Source of the DNA: Undaria pinnatifida
Taxonomy: Eukaryota; Sar; Phaeophyceae; Laminariales; Alariaceae
Direction: 5' to 3'
Assembly: GCA_012845835.1 (NCBI GenBank)
Contig: JABAKD010000019.1
Location: 6,778,994 to 6,842,993, forward strand
DNA: 64,000 nucleotides
Below, one piece after another: positions 21,801 through 31,274 of the stretch (position 1 is its first letter; each line of letters starts with the position of its first letter). The notes beneath the pieces were generated by a model. It searched no databases. It worked only from the letters and a program-made list of their open reading frames with translations, and was not told the origin of the DNA. The position numbers and the translations under genes are program-made.

Positions 21801-24800
21801 AGCTCGGTACTAATAGTACTAATATTACCATTAGTACCTCACCCACAGACCGATTTTGAAGAAACTTGGACGTGCAACTCGATGAACAAAACCATGACCT
21901 AGGTGATAGGTGTATAACAGAAAAACTACCAGGGTACCAGGGTATTGTAAAGCATGAGTTACGTTCCCGACGATTTTGGGTTACAGTATAGGGGGCTCCG
22001 TCATTCAGAGACATAATTCCTACAAAGGCTATGTCTCCGTAGCTCGCGTCTTTTTGGGAGGGGGTGCACTCGATATTCATGGGAGGCGGGGGGGGGGAGG
22101 GGGGGGGAGGGGGGGGGGGGGAGGGGGGGGGGGGGGTCTCACTCGCAACAGGTTTGAGAGGACGACGCGTGTCGCTCAAGTGCTTTTTGTTTTGAGCGTA
22201 TTGACTTGCGGGCTGTAGGCCACGCTATCATAGCAGCTCGTTTAGTATTCGATGTTCGAACTGAGTTGTACGACACGCGCGCTGCGCGATAGTACTTGAA
22301 AGCGCTGCTCACTCACGGCGAAAGGAGGTGATGGTGCGATACGAGTGCTTTATCATTTTTCGGTGGCGCCGCCTAGGGCGAACAAAGGTTGATGGCTAGA
22401 TATGTAACCCTTGTTGTGTATAAGTGCAGACGACCAAGCCTACGGTCGGGGAGAGGCAACATCATTTCCTATACCCGGTACCGGTCTACGTCTAAACATA
22501 AGCTACTCTTCCTAACTACTGTTGACGTGGCTTAAACGTGGCTCAAGCCAATGTTAACGTAGCTTGTATTTGGGCCCTAGACTAGTGCCGAGTTTGTTTC
22601 AGTGGCGTGCGTGGCTCAGTACCCCACGAAAAGACGGGCTTGAAAAGGCGTGCTTGCTTGCTTGCTTGACCCAGCGTAGCAGCGTAGGAAACTATTGCCT
22701 GACGGTGAATATCGCAAAACTGGCAAGCACATTGTTTAGGTAGCCGCTCGTGCCATTCCCGCGAATAGCTGTGAATCGAAGAGAAAACCCTTACCTGGTG
22801 TCAGTTAGGACTAGGAACGGTGATCCGTCTCGAAAGGCATGCGCGATCAACGGTCAAAGGGCTACGGCAAGCGACAAAAAAAAACAACACGATATCCGCT
22901 TCCAGTTCGCCGACAAAACACCACCCACGTACCGCACGACACACCCACCCACCGACCAAGCCATCCACCCACCAACCAACGCACCCAGCATGCTACAGCA
23001 ATACAGCAGCAAACGGATGCGTTGTTTCGTACTCGAACTTCGCCAGAGCAGGTCGGTTATTTAGCGGAGAGAACAAAATACTGCTGTTGTACCAAAGAAA
23101 ATAACAGCTCCACCACCCACAGGCGCGAACGCACTCACCCACGCACGAAACGACCGCTTACCACCCACCCACCCAACCGCCCGCCAACCGACCAACCCAT
23201 CCTACCACCAAACACTCCAGCCATTATGTCCTACAGCAGTACAGCAGTACGTATCAGCTGGTACGTACACCAGCAAAACAGGGGCGCTTGGTCCGTACTC
23301 GATGTTTCATATGGAAAACACAATCATCATGGGTACGTTGCGCCTCCAGCGGAGTACAATAATGTATCAACCACCCATTCTCACCCATCCACCCGCCCAC
23401 AACCCACCCAAGAACCGGTACCGGTACGTACTTCTGCATGCTGAAGATACACGTACTTGCGATTATAACACCCACGACCAAAACAAGGCATCCTCGGTGA
23501 GGTTTACTGCGACGTGGTGGTCCGTTTCAGCTAATTCTTCGCTCAGACCATTCTCTGGGATGTTGAAAAAAAATGAAAAAGAAGCTGCAATAGTCCACGA
23601 CTAGTGCGCTACGATGTTCAAGCCGTGATCGTTTTAACCAGTCCAGCTGAAGAAGGATGCTGCTTGATCGTCGAACGTGTCTATAGTTACAATAACACGC
23701 GCTAACACGAAGCCCGCGCTTCCGTTGACCGGCAAACGGCCCAAACAGCAGCAGCGCAGACAGGCATCACAGCGACAGCACGCCTTTCACGCCTACCAGG
23801 TACCTCTAGTGCTCCAACGAGTCTGGAACGAAAGCGGCGATTTTTTTATACAATTACCACCATGAATGCGACGGTTTCCGCGGATACCACCTACGACCTT
23901 CGCTGGACGCAGCCCAATAAGAAAAAGGGAAAAAACAAAGTGCGCGAAGCGCGCCGATTTTGAGGATGCCTTACCGCTTTTCCGACAACGTGGTTGACAT
24001 ACTCTTTAAGTTATACATACCCTAACCCTAGCGGAATGAAGCGCAACAACCAACCATTGTACGGTGAAAACCTCCTCGTCTCGTACACAGTGTGCGTCAA
24101 CCATGTCGTCTGTGCGTCAACCATGTCGTCTGTGCGTCAACCATGTCGTCGAAAAAGTGGTAAGCTCTACTCTTTTTTGCGCTTGTAATAATGGCATTAT
24201 AGCAACTATACGTACTTCATCCCAAGGCAGTAACTTGTACAGTGGATACCCCAATTTAAAAGCGCCCAAGACAAGAGCATTCGGAACTTGAAAGCGGGCG
24301 AATCGACACGTCCGATCTATACGAAGAGCTATGTATTTCCCACTACAGATGAGAGCAATGCGTAGTATTTGCGAACGCTAGTTTCCGCTTGTCACAGGGC
24401 GCTCTTAAATCGGGCTATCCGTTGTAGGCACACGCTATTATTACTTGGAATAAGTGTGGGAGGGTTACAGTGGTAAACGGGTTGTTACTATCTTATGCAT
24501 GTATGATACGGGGGAAACATGCTCTAGTATTCCGGGCCAAATATGGTTACTCGTACTAGTATTAGTATTGATAAGAAAACGTTGGAAAATTTAGGTATGT
24601 GTGTGTGCGTACCTAGAAAATGAAAAGTGGAAGATTGGGACGAAGTATCAATCTGGATTTTGTTGTAAAAGAGAGAATTGAGGAGTTCTTATTAAGTTGG
24701 AAGGCGTTCTTCCGCGACGAGCCAACCGTTTCGATCACCCAACTGCGAGCATTCGGGTTTTCTGCCGTGGTATACAATACGTAGAGCAGAAGAAGTGGTA

Positions 24801-25381
24801 CGCGTAGGACCGCCTACTTGCACGATTCGAAGACAGTGTGCAGTGGGGAGAACAGGCGGTGGAAGCTACGTAAGAATAGTGACTGGCTAATCAGTGGAAA
24901 ATGAAAAAACACAGTTTGATCTGTGTGAGATCGACCGAAAAGTTTTTCTTGATCAAAACTCAGCTTTGCGAGCTGCGTGTGATACTTCGATCGCGCATGT
25001 CACGCATATATCGCTATACCTACAATGGGACCCGAAGGGTGCGCCAGCTAGCGTTGGGCTGCGAAAGCAACTGAGTTAAGTCGACACACGACGCGTATGA
25101 AAATACGTGGAAGTGTGGTGAGCTAAAGCTTTATTTTTCCCCATCCGCCGGAGGATGAAAAAAAAAAAAAAAAAAAAAATCGACCGAAAAGGTTTTTTTG
25201 ATAAAAAGTCAGCTTTGCGAGCTGCGTGTGATACTTCGATCGCGCGTGTTGCGCATATATCGTGGTGGGTCCTGATGTGGTTCTCCGTCGTGTATAGATG
25301 TATCGCTTTTTGGGCACATATTGTATACACCTGGAGCCTGTCCTGTGTGACCACGGACTTGATTATGCGAGTTAATGTGAG

Positions 25382-25436
<55 letters not shown>

Positions 25437-27563
25437 CCACAAAGAGACAAAAACTGACGACAAAATGTGTGACTTCTTCAGCATCGGCTACTGCCTTTGG
25501 TTGACGGGGGTGATACAACAATCCGAAGTGCAGCCTTTACCGGTATCAGTCACTGCGCGCTCACACTTCGCACTCCTAGACTTTGCACGGCGCCTATTTA
25601 CAAGCTATGCACTGCGGAACTTGAGCACAGTCCGCACCCTGTCATCGTGTTTTTCATGTTGTAGGCTTGAAACGGTTGGAATGGGGTGGTCAGTAGACCA
25701 CACCTCAGTTTTTATTGGTCAGCACCTCTACCCTTACGAATCCCTTTTTGGCACCGTGCTCCCACTTGGTAGGTGCACAGCAGGAATAGGGCTGGGGTTG
25801 GGGTCAGGGTTAGGGTTGGTGGAATGACGTATGGACTGAAGGCAAGAGCTGCGGTCCATGGGCTGTAAATTGTTGCTCTGAAACCGTTGATAAGCTGGTA
25901 AGACCAAAGTTGTCACGGTGTTTTGTTCGCTATCGGTGCGTCCCAAGAGAACCCTTCTTCTGGGACTTGAGGGGGTTAGAAAACTGACCAACACCACTTC
26001 GGACGCTCCATGTACAGCATCGGCCACAAGCTATAAACCTCGTCCAAGACTGGAAACCGCTTTTGGAGAGACAAATTACTCGTGATTTGTATAGGGAGGG
26101 GTTTGGGGGCTCTTAAGGGGGGTAAAATGTGGTTTTGGTTTATTTGAAGGCTCCTACGGTAGACGTTGCACCACACGCGCCTAGCATCAACTGCAGTGTC
26201 GAATCAGTTTGTCGCGCGATCCCAATATCGTTAGTACCCGCGTTTTCTGATTTGCTGTATCGCTGTACATGCACCCCTACACGGTTGCGATGGTCGCGTC
26301 AACGCGGAGCCTGCACTGGAATGTCACCAGGGGATGTTTTTTGTTCTTGTCTGGGTTTTGCTCTCGTGCTGGAGGCGGGGGGGAGGGGGGGGGAGTCGAT
26401 TTCCATCGTGTCTACGTAGTGTTTGCCCTTGCACACCTCGGATATGTGAGATCAGATCCCTGTTCGCGGTCTAATGTTGTCAGGGCTTTTCACGGATCGG
26501 ATCTCTTCTCGCGAGTCGGATTGGGTCAGGATGACCGGACCCTACCCGACCCGACCCGTGAGATTTTGAAAAGTTCCTGACCCGGTCCGACCCGGTCCGT
26601 GATTTTTTTTAAAGTTCCTGGCCCGATCCGACCCGACCCGACCCATGAGATTTCGAACACCTCGTTACCTTATACCCGACTCGACCCGCGAGTTTTTTTT
26701 CACTTCCTGATGCGACCCGCGGGCCAGATCACGACCCGTGAACAGCCCTTATTTTTTTTCAAGGCAGACAGATCCCTGGTCCATCTGGTGTGATCTGGAT
26801 GGCCTGTAGTGTGGGTCATGTTGCTGGGTGAGAGCTGCACGATCTGAATGACCTAGCACATGCTCTCTGTCTTGGATCTGTACTGCACAGATCCCGGTCG
26901 ACATATCATAAGATGTGCAGTAGATCATCTAGATCATGATCTGGGCGCAAAACGATTCAAAGTTGAAAGGGAGACTCTTCTCGTATTCTTTTCCGCCGTA
27001 TGGTGTTGTTTCGTTCCTGTGTTGGATCTGTACTGCACAGATCTTGCGCACTATATCATAGCAACAGGTAGAGGATCTTCATGATCTACATTATATAGAT
27101 TAGTGATCTGTCCGACGAGTGCATGGTAGCTTGCGTGCACCGCGAGAGGCACGCTTCCCCCGCCCTCATGGACTAGGGCCATTTCGTCCCCTCCCTCTCC
27201 CCCGCTCCCCTCCTCACAACATGCTGCCGTGGGTTTGTATGTGGAGTGGTCGTCGCCAATTATGCTATGTAGTATATCGTAGAACGTTGTTTGATGCCTT
27301 AGCTGGCCGTCGATTTCGAACAAACCCTAACTTGGACCCTTCCTTCGTTTTATTTTTCATTTTTTTTTCTTGTCGTTTTTCCTTTTTATTTTTCTTCCTT
27401 TTCGCAGGCGCGTCAGATTAAGGCGACGGAGGGCGTAGGAGGGTTTTTCCGAGGAGCTTTGCCGCGGTTACTCGTTCACATGCCGTCGGTAGCTATCTCG
27501 TGGACCACGTACGAGACTGTCAAGATCTGGCTTTCAGAAGGCTCATTTAGAGGGAACCTCTAG
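14004..27563 (+). CDS. MFRN: Mitoferrin-type mitochondrial iron carrier (SLC25 family), four exons
   Basis: Mitoferrins import ferrous iron across the inner mitochondrial membrane for haem and Fe-S cluster synthesis. Exons 14,004-14,297, 19,773-19,958, 20,884-21,453 and 27,408-27,563 all join in phase 0, giving about 401 residues. The three SLC25 signatures are present: YPVDTFK (residues ~36-42), TPMDVVKQRLQ (~125) and NPLDVVKTRLQ (~218). Mitoferrin-like context includes HDAIMTPMDVVKQRLQ, LFMNIPYG and FRGALPRLLVHMPSVAISW. The protein exceeds the usual ~330 residues because exon 3 carries a ~95-residue Gly/Ala-rich loop before the third repeat's matrix helix. ATG at 14,004 is the first in frame and gives a normal short N-terminus (MADPSDWEDWDPSQ). 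The last codons run into an inverted-repeat element that seems to supply the stop. Assignment to mitoferrin within SLC25 is from sequence resemblance. Confidence 0.88.
15060..15130 (+). repeat. Family B core copy
   Basis: GCAGGTTGCAAAGTTGAG ... ACTCACAGCTGACGT followed by an AT-rich stretch; same ~70 bp core as at 11.2, 30.2 and 34.9 kb. Confidence 0.65.
15315..15490 (+). repeat. Repeat family C, copy 1 (mitoferrin intron 1)
   Basis: Shares CTTCTGCCAAACCCTTCAGC, GGATGCTTCGCTTCTCGAAC and GCACTGGCTCTATCCA with copies at 16,322-16,560 and 16,608-16,780; an inverse relative lies at 55,515-55,670. No coding or structural clue to its nature. Confidence 0.7.
15785..15835. repeat. (TAC)n microsatellite
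   Basis: An interrupted trinucleotide array of about 15 units inside mitoferrin intron 1. Open frames through it are low-complexity. Confidence 0.9.
16322..16780 (+). repeat. Repeat family C, copies 2 and 3 in tandem
   Basis: Two units (16,322-16,560 and 16,608-16,780) repeat the order CTGCCAAACCCTT, CAGCAG-rich, CGGTTACCAA-like, CTTTTCGAACRCCCGTCGTG, GCACTGGCTC. Confidence 0.7.
17070..17150 (-). repeat. Family B core copy
   Basis: ACGTCAGCTGTAAGCTCGAC ... CATCTCTGCAAGCTGCGTG, the inverse of the GCAGCTTGCAAAGATGAG core. Confidence 0.62.
17538..17624 (+). mobile_element. TTAA-flanked mini-MITE, copy 1
   Basis: 87 bp including TTAA at both ends. Termini are TTAACCCCGTTAGA and AAGGCGTTAA. It shares its interior (ACTTCAAGTACATTTGT) with 38,372-38,463. 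The TTAA target points to piggyBac-type mobilisation (inference). Confidence 0.7.
17835..18095 (+). mobile_element. Repeat family B
   Basis: Inverse copy of the 9,760-9,980 segment: CAGCTGTGAGATCGAAG, CTTTGCAAGCTGTGTG, GATCGCGCGTATTACGGG, then the TCGGCGACTCCCCTTG block. Confidence 0.75.
18140..18447 (-). mobile_element. tRNA-derived SINE, copy 2
   Basis: Same head and body as 12,604-12,925, with about 20 bp missing in the head; A-rich tail on the minus strand (T-run 18,140-18,154). Confidence 0.85.
18450..19325. other. Mitoferrin intron 1, 3' part: nothing recognised
   Basis: Unique-looking sequence. The open frames on both strands over 18,665-19,000 match no family I know and have no splice-site support. 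Confidence 0.4.
19330..19440 (+). repeat. Echo copy 1 of mitoferrin exon 2 start
   Basis: Follows a CTACAG acceptor-like site and resembles exon 2's GAACAAACCTGGGCACCACC and GCGACGGTGTTCCA stretches, with indels. It is 440 bp upstream of the real acceptor. Confidence 0.8.
19525..19650 (+). repeat. Echo copy 2 of mitoferrin exon 2 start
   Basis: Preserves the acceptor (TTTCTCGCGCAG at 19,539-19,550), then TTTCGTTTCGGGGTGAACAA, before decaying. Spacing to the real acceptor is 222 bp. The intervening intron (CGATCCTCGA-type repeats) is also duplicated. Confidence 0.85.
19773..19958 (+). CDS. MFRN: Mitoferrin exon 2
   Basis: 62 codons, acceptor TCTCGCGCAG, donor CAG|GTGGGT. It encodes HHPAGAAVAGAAATVFHDAI (helix 3), the second carrier signature and the matrix helix. 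Two decayed echo copies of its 5' end precede it in intron 1. Confidence 0.9.
20230..20320 (+). repeat. Echo copy of mitoferrin exon 3 start
   Basis: GCCACAG|GTGTTTTACCGTAGCTCCCC parallels the real CCCCCAG|GCGTTTTACCGTAGCTTCCC 638 bp downstream. The match continues weakly for about 45 bp. Confidence 0.8.
20365..20475. repeat. C-rich tract preceding a family A element
   Basis: About 110 bp of C/T with C-runs, ending in C11 right where the 5'-truncated family A copy begins. Confidence 0.85.
20476..20845 (+). mobile_element. Family A element, 5'-truncated, in mitoferrin intron 2
   Basis: Starts near GAGGGGAATGATCGCATC, ends CTGAGTGCACCCCCCCCTCC. Highly similar to 6,530-6,885. It sits 40 bp before the exon 3 acceptor, so its C-rich tail provides the pyrimidine tract there. 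Confidence 0.85.
20884..21453 (+). CDS. MFRN: Mitoferrin exon 3 with Gly/Ala-rich insertion
   Basis: 190 codons, acceptor CCCCCAG, donor GCG|GTGAGA. Conserved carrier sequence (YRSFPTTLFMNIPYG ... NPLDVVKTRLQTQ) covers the first ~75 codons. The next ~95 are Gly/Ala/Arg-rich and in frame, then PVVTLQYQGLLDA resumes the family match. A spliced-out segment within the low-complexity part cannot be excluded without transcripts. Confidence 0.82.
21485..21665 (+). repeat. Three echo copies of mitoferrin exon 3 donor end
   Basis: Real end: CAGTACCAAGGATTGCTAGA, TGCG|GTGAGA at 21,430-21,459. Copies: CAGTACCAGGATCTGCTAGA with TGCG|GTAAGA (to ~21,525), a weaker one ending GGATGCG|TAAGAG (~21,588), and CAGTGCCAGGGGCAGC after a G22 run (~21,630-21,660). 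Confidence 0.82.
21600..21621. repeat. Poly(G) run
   Basis: A run of more than 20 G on the plus strand, embedded between two echo copies of an exon end. Confidence 0.95.
21957..22025 (-). repeat. Repeat family D fragment
   Basis: CCGACGATTTTGGGTTA ... GGGGCTCCGTCATTCAGA; the inverse of the CAACCCAAATTCGTCGGAAT core found at 52.1, 54.5 and 60.2 kb. Confidence 0.6.
22082..22137. repeat. G-rich tract
   Basis: Over 50 bp of G with scattered A; candidate quadruplex-forming DNA. Gly-rich frames across it are artefacts. Confidence 0.9.
22140..24890. other. Mitoferrin intron 3, middle: repeats only
   Basis: Holds a LINE-type 3' tail fragment (22,800-22,875), ACCC-rich stretches (22,918-22,990 and 23,110-23,215), and three 20-bp units of GTGCGTCAACCATGTCGTCT at about 24,087-24,150. 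No gene recognised. Confidence 0.6.
22795..22880 (+). mobile_element. LINE 3' tail fragment
   Basis: GGAACGGTGATCCGTCTCGA ... GGTCAAAGGGCTACGGCAAG matches the LINE end at 7,800-7,880, but is followed by an A-run instead of C. Confidence 0.7.
24905..25010 (+). repeat. Family B core copy
   Basis: GTGAGATCGACCGAAAAG, TCAGCTTTGCGAGCTGCGTG, GATACTTCGATCGCGCATG; nearly identical to 25,178-25,250, so a local duplication. Confidence 0.72.
25170..25440 (+). mobile_element. Repeat family B with (AAC)n tail
   Basis: Head ATCGACCGAAAAGG, body GATCGCGCGTGTTGCG, then GAGCCTGTCCTGTGTGACCA and GCGAGTTAATGTGAG, closed by about 18 AAC units (25,381-25,437). The most complete copy for the tail. Confidence 0.75.
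26482..26748. mobile_element. GGGTC-rich inverted-repeat element, copy 1 (mitoferrin intron 3)
   Basis: Ends AGGGCTTTTCACGGATC and GACCCGTGAACAGCCCT are inverted. The interior is mostly GACCC repeats with TGAGATTT spacers. Non-coding; probably a MITE. No clear target duplication. Confidence 0.7.
26760..26960 (+). repeat. Repeat family E (GATCT-rich), copy 1
   Basis: CATGTTGCTGGGTGAGAGCT, CTAGCACATG, TTGGATCTGTACTGCACAGA and AGATCATCTAGATCATGATC. Copies: 49,785-50,010, 56,670-56,900, 30,505-30,625 (inverse) and a partial at 27,005-27,115. Confidence 0.7.
27005..27115 (+). repeat. Repeat family E, partial copy
   Basis: Repeats TTGGATCTGTACTGCACAGA and the following TATATCATAGCAACAGGTAG block; a tandem partner of the preceding copy. 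Confidence 0.68.
27408..27563 (+). CDS. MFRN: Mitoferrin exon 4 with stop
   Basis: 51 codons plus TAG, acceptor TTCGCAG after a long T-rich tract. ARQIKATEGVGGFFRGALPR and HMPSVAISWTTYETVK form the last matrix helix and helix 6. The tail is short (IWLSEGSFRGNL), and TAG coincides with the first bases of a GGGTC-rich inverted-repeat element. Confidence 0.88.
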   Translation, partial: ARQIKATEGVGGFFRGALPRLLVHMPSVAISWTTYETVKIWLSEGSFRGNL

Positions 27564-27747
27564 GACTTTTTTCACGGGACGGGTCGAGTCGGATCGGGTC
27601 ATCGGAACGGGTCCGGTAGGGTCGGGTCCGGTCAGAACGGGTGGGATCGAGAGATTTTGAAAATCTCACGGGGTCGGGTCGGGTCGGGTCAGATGTCGAC
27701 AACCCTTTTATTTCGCGGGTCGGACCCGACCCATGAGAAAAACTCTA
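27561..27747. mobile_element. GGGTC-rich inverted-repeat element, copy 2, abutting mitoferrin stop
   Basis: Begins TAGGACTTTTTTCACGGG and ends CCATGAGAAAAACTCTA, inverted to each other, with GGGTC repeats inside. Related to 26,482-26,748. The mitoferrin TAG stop (27,561-27,563) coincides with its first bases. Confidence 0.68.
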
Positions 27748-27749
27748 AT

Positions 27750-28190
27750 TTTTTCTCGACGGCCGCCGCTGCAACGCTGAAATCGTGGCGTAACATTTTT
27801 TTTATATATACTGAGTACCTGGTATAATTTATTTTGTTGTAACGCGTTTGGAGGGGGGGGCTATCATGCCTTTTTGTGCCGGAGCGGGGTTTGTTCTTCT
27901 GGGCGGCTGTTTGTCTCAGCGGCCAGCGTAGGTATGATCCGCGAGCGGCTTCAGGTCGGTGAACAATGAAGCCCTTGCCCTTTTGCTTGCGCCGTCTGTT
28001 TGTTTGCCGAAAGATACAGACGAATGAGATACTATCAAAACGTGATTTTTAGATACATTCTTCGCTTCTTTTTTTTAGTGGCCCAGTATATGTATTACGT
28101 ACGACGTGTACCTGGTATCATGACTATTCGGGCACACAGATATACGCTCCTCTTTTTTTTTTCGTGAGTTGTTTTTTTTGCCTATCTGGA
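27750..28190. other. Intergenic, nothing recognised
   Basis: Contains two exact TACCWGGTA motifs (near 27,820 and 28,111) and T-runs. No gene or polyadenylation signal convincingly visible. Confidence 0.4.
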
Positions 28191-28975
28191 GGGGGGGAGG
28201 GGGGGGGGTCAGGCGGGGGGGGGGGATTCCCTCTCGAGAGCTGAAACGTCATTTTTTCTGCTGCAGCTTGTAACCAATTTGTACCGGTTCTTAGCGCACA
28301 GGGTGCCTTTTTGGGCGAACACATATCTTCTAGGTTCTAGGTTTTGGATGCAGAGGGGAAGGGGAGGGATGTGGGGGGGGGGGGTATCTCCTCAGAAGAT
28401 TTTTAAAGCGCCCTTTTCGCTGCTGCAGCTCGTAGCGCCTTGGTGAACACATTTCTGTAGGTTGTACGTTTTGGATGGAGAGTGGGAACGGAGGAAGGTA
28501 GGCGGGGGCATACCCCCCCCCCCTATGGCTATGCATAAAATGAGTACCCCCCCCCCCTTTTCCTTAGAGGGCAGGGGTGGTGGGTCCCCTCGGCATGCTT
28601 GAAAGCGCCCTTTTCGCTATTGCAGCTCTTACCGTTTGTAACGGACGCAGTGCATAGGGCGCCGCGGCGTGACCCATCTGTCTCTTGAGGGTTTGTATGG
28701 AGAGAGGAAAGGGAAGGGGCGGGTCCCCTCGGAAGCTCGAAAGCGCCTTTCCCTTCTCGCCGCTGCAACTCTTACCGTTCGTGCCCGACGTAGCGCACAG
28801 GGTACCGCGGCATGTCTAGGTTTTGGATGGAGAGAGAGGAAGGGGAGGGGATCTCGGGGGGAGGGGGTTGTGTATCCCCTCGGAAGCTTGAAACCGCCCT
28901 TTTTCCCTTTTTCGATGCTACAGTTCTTACCATTTGTATCGGACGTATAGGGTAGTGCTCAGGGCCACCGCGGCT
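28190..28975. repeat. Five-unit long tandem array, ~150-190 bp period
   Basis: Units recur at about 28,241, 28,400, 28,597, 28,734 and 28,887, each with GAAAGCGCCCTTTTCGCTGC, then a GCAGCTCTTACCGTTTGT-like stretch, TAGGTTTTGGATGGAGAG, and a G-run. A family A tail remnant (ATGAGTAC followed by C) lies at 28,515-28,556 inside it. Convergent intergenic region. Confidence 0.85.
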
Positions 28976-28979
28976 TAAC

Positions 28980-30140
28980 CGCTCTAGAACTGTAACCACA
29001 TTTTTGCCAAGGACTGACTGGGAATATGAGTGGGATAAAATTTGCAGTTCTGTAAGGGCTAGGGTTAGCACATCTATCTCTATTTTTGGTGGGGAGGGGG
29101 AGGAACGCCGCGTTTGCTGCTCGCTCCTCCTGTTAGTGGTATAATATTAATATTAGTCAGCCGAATTTTGGCCAAGGAGTACTTGCGTGCCAAAGAGAGG
29201 TACTCGTATGGGCAGGGGAATTAGGTCTCACCCTAGCAGTGCCCCCCCCCCTGCCTCTGTTTCAACCAACCGCGAGCCCATGGGTTTTCCATTTAGTAGG
29301 GCGAGGCATGTTGGGACCGAGGGCTTTGGGGGCTATTTATTTGCCGAGTGCAGCGTTGCTGTTGATTTTTGCGACCGATGCGTTTGGGGAGTTGCAGGCA
29401 AGGCGTTGCGCCGCACGTAGTGCGCTTGCTGTTGCTCCGCGATATTATTAAACTTTGAAATGAACTATAGTGAACGATGAAAAATGGAAAGTTGAAAATC
29501 ACACCATACGCCGCGCGCTATGTGGTATCATGCCGCCCCAGCATATTTTGCTGATCCTCCAGAGCCGGTGAAGCTATTGCGACAGCACGCAAATTCCTTT
29601 GGCTGGCGGCCAATAGAGTGCTACCGTTGTTATCGTTGTGCGGTGGAACGACTACAGGTACATATCACCATGCTGCCTACACGCATGTCGCCCAACTCCT
29701 TGCATGGTAGTTCGGACACGTCTCCGGCTCCCAAGGATCGGGTCGACATACTCACGCATCCGTGTACAATCACGAGTATAGCTTGCGCTGCTGGATAAGA
29801 CTAACCTTCGGCAGGTGGGGGGGTCTCTAGAACCAAGTCATCTAAAAATGGAAAAGTGGAAAAAAAAGGTGACTTCTTCTAATGGTCCTGCGATCACAGC
29901 GCTCCGGTTAGTTTTCCATTCTGACCATTTTTTATGTGAGGTGTATGCTATCCCGATCCCCGGGCACTCGCACCAGCCGAGATTCGAAGCCCAGCGACAA
30001 GCGTAACGGCCAAAGAACACCCACCGTTATTATCATTGACAACTTTTTGTAGGATTGCATTTTGTTGTTGATGTTCACTCTTGACCACATCCATAGGAGT
30101 CATAGATACTCAAAACGATAATACAAGTGTAACAACGAGC
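28980..30140. other. Intergenic, mosaic of repeats
   Basis: 29,742-29,797 matches 8,458-8,512. 29,935-30,015 read on the minus strand carries a weak B-box-like GGCTTCGAATC but no complete tRNA shape. No gene recognised. Confidence 0.45.
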
Positions 30141-30149
30141 CGCCGGTAT

Positions 30150-30235
30150 ATCACGTAGCTTGCAAAGATGAGTATCGACGCGAAATTTATCGAACTCACA
30201 GCTGACGTGTTAAACTAAAGACAATCTTATAAAAG
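30150..30235 (+). repeat. Family B core copy
   Basis: GTAGCTTGCAAAGATGAG, TATCGAACTCACAGCTGACG, then an AT-rich TCTTATAAAAGAG stretch. Confidence 0.7.
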
Positions 30236-30504
30236 AGGCACCAGGTATCACTTCATCCGTTAAACTACAGCAGTCAATCCCATTACCTTGACGACGTCCC
30301 ATAAAGCAGCGTTACAGTTTATCGGTCAAGAGGACAGTCAACCCCGCTACCCTCAAGCCCCCAACAGATGTTTACCCAAACCCATGCAGCATGTAACCGT
30401 CTTGCCAGCAGTAAAGTGGTCGTGTGCCCTTGACCCCCTCCAACGGCGCCAGGCCACAACAAAGCACAATACTACTATTACGCTGCATATAGTGTACACG
30501 TCGC

Positions 30505-30625
30505 ACTGATAACGATCTAGATCGTCAAGATCCTACATCATCTACCTGACGCTATGATGCGCTGTGAAGGGTCTGTACAGTACAGCACCAACCCAGGAAA
30601 CATAAGTACAAAACCAACCTAGTAA
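30505..30625 (-). repeat. Repeat family E, inverse copy
   Basis: Minus strand reads TTTCCTGGGTTGGTGCTGTA, TAGATGATGTAGGATCTT and GACGATCTAGATCG, as in the 49.8 and 56.7 kb copies. Confidence 0.65.
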
Positions 30626-30884
30626 ACATGCGCCAATAATCCAGTCATATCACCCTGCTATCACCCGGAAACATGATATAATAGGCCACGCAGGTAACAT
30701 AAACCAGGGATACGTCTGCCCAAAAAGGCAAATACTATCATGACCAGGAATCTGACGTGCTCGATGCCTGCGACTGTAGCGCTCGCATCACATATGACGA
30801 TGTGCCCCTGTACCCTTTTGCCTTTTACCGTACTGCAAAAAAAATCTTTCTAGCTTCTCAGAACGAACTCCGCTCTCACGGAAG

Positions 30885-31140
30885 TCCGATGGGACTCACA
30901 CGGAAGCACTGCAACTCTACGCAAGTACCACAGAAGCCCCATGGGAATCCAACAGAAGCACCGTGGAAGTCCCATGGGAGCTTGGAAGTCCCACGGAAAC
31001 GTCCCATCGGAGCTTGGAAGTCCCATGGAAAAACCCTACAAGACTCCCACGGAATCCATCCTACCGGGAAAAACAATCCGCGGAAACTTCCCATGGGAGC
31101 TTGGAAGTCCCATGGAAAAATCCCATGAGAGCCCCACGGG
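30885..31140. repeat. Degenerate minisatellite
   Basis: Variants of GGAGCTTGGAAGTCCCATGG recur at irregular 27-75 bp spacing. Open frames on both strands are repeat artefacts. Confidence 0.8.
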
Positions 31141-31274
31141 AACTACCCTGCCGCACAAAAAAATTCCAACTCTGAAAGCATTTCTCCGAAAAACGCGCGA
31201 AGAAACCATATTCGTACCAAGGGGTAAGAAAAGGAACAGCTCTATAACACTCCCCCCCCTCCCCCCCTCCATAG

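Noticed and set aside
24087-24150. Three 20-bp direct repeats as a possible CRISPR-like array
   Set aside because: No spacers between units; a eukaryotic minisatellite.
29935-30015. Possible tRNA or SINE head on the minus strand
   Set aside because: B-box-like GGCTTCGAATC present, but the A box and stem pairing are poor.
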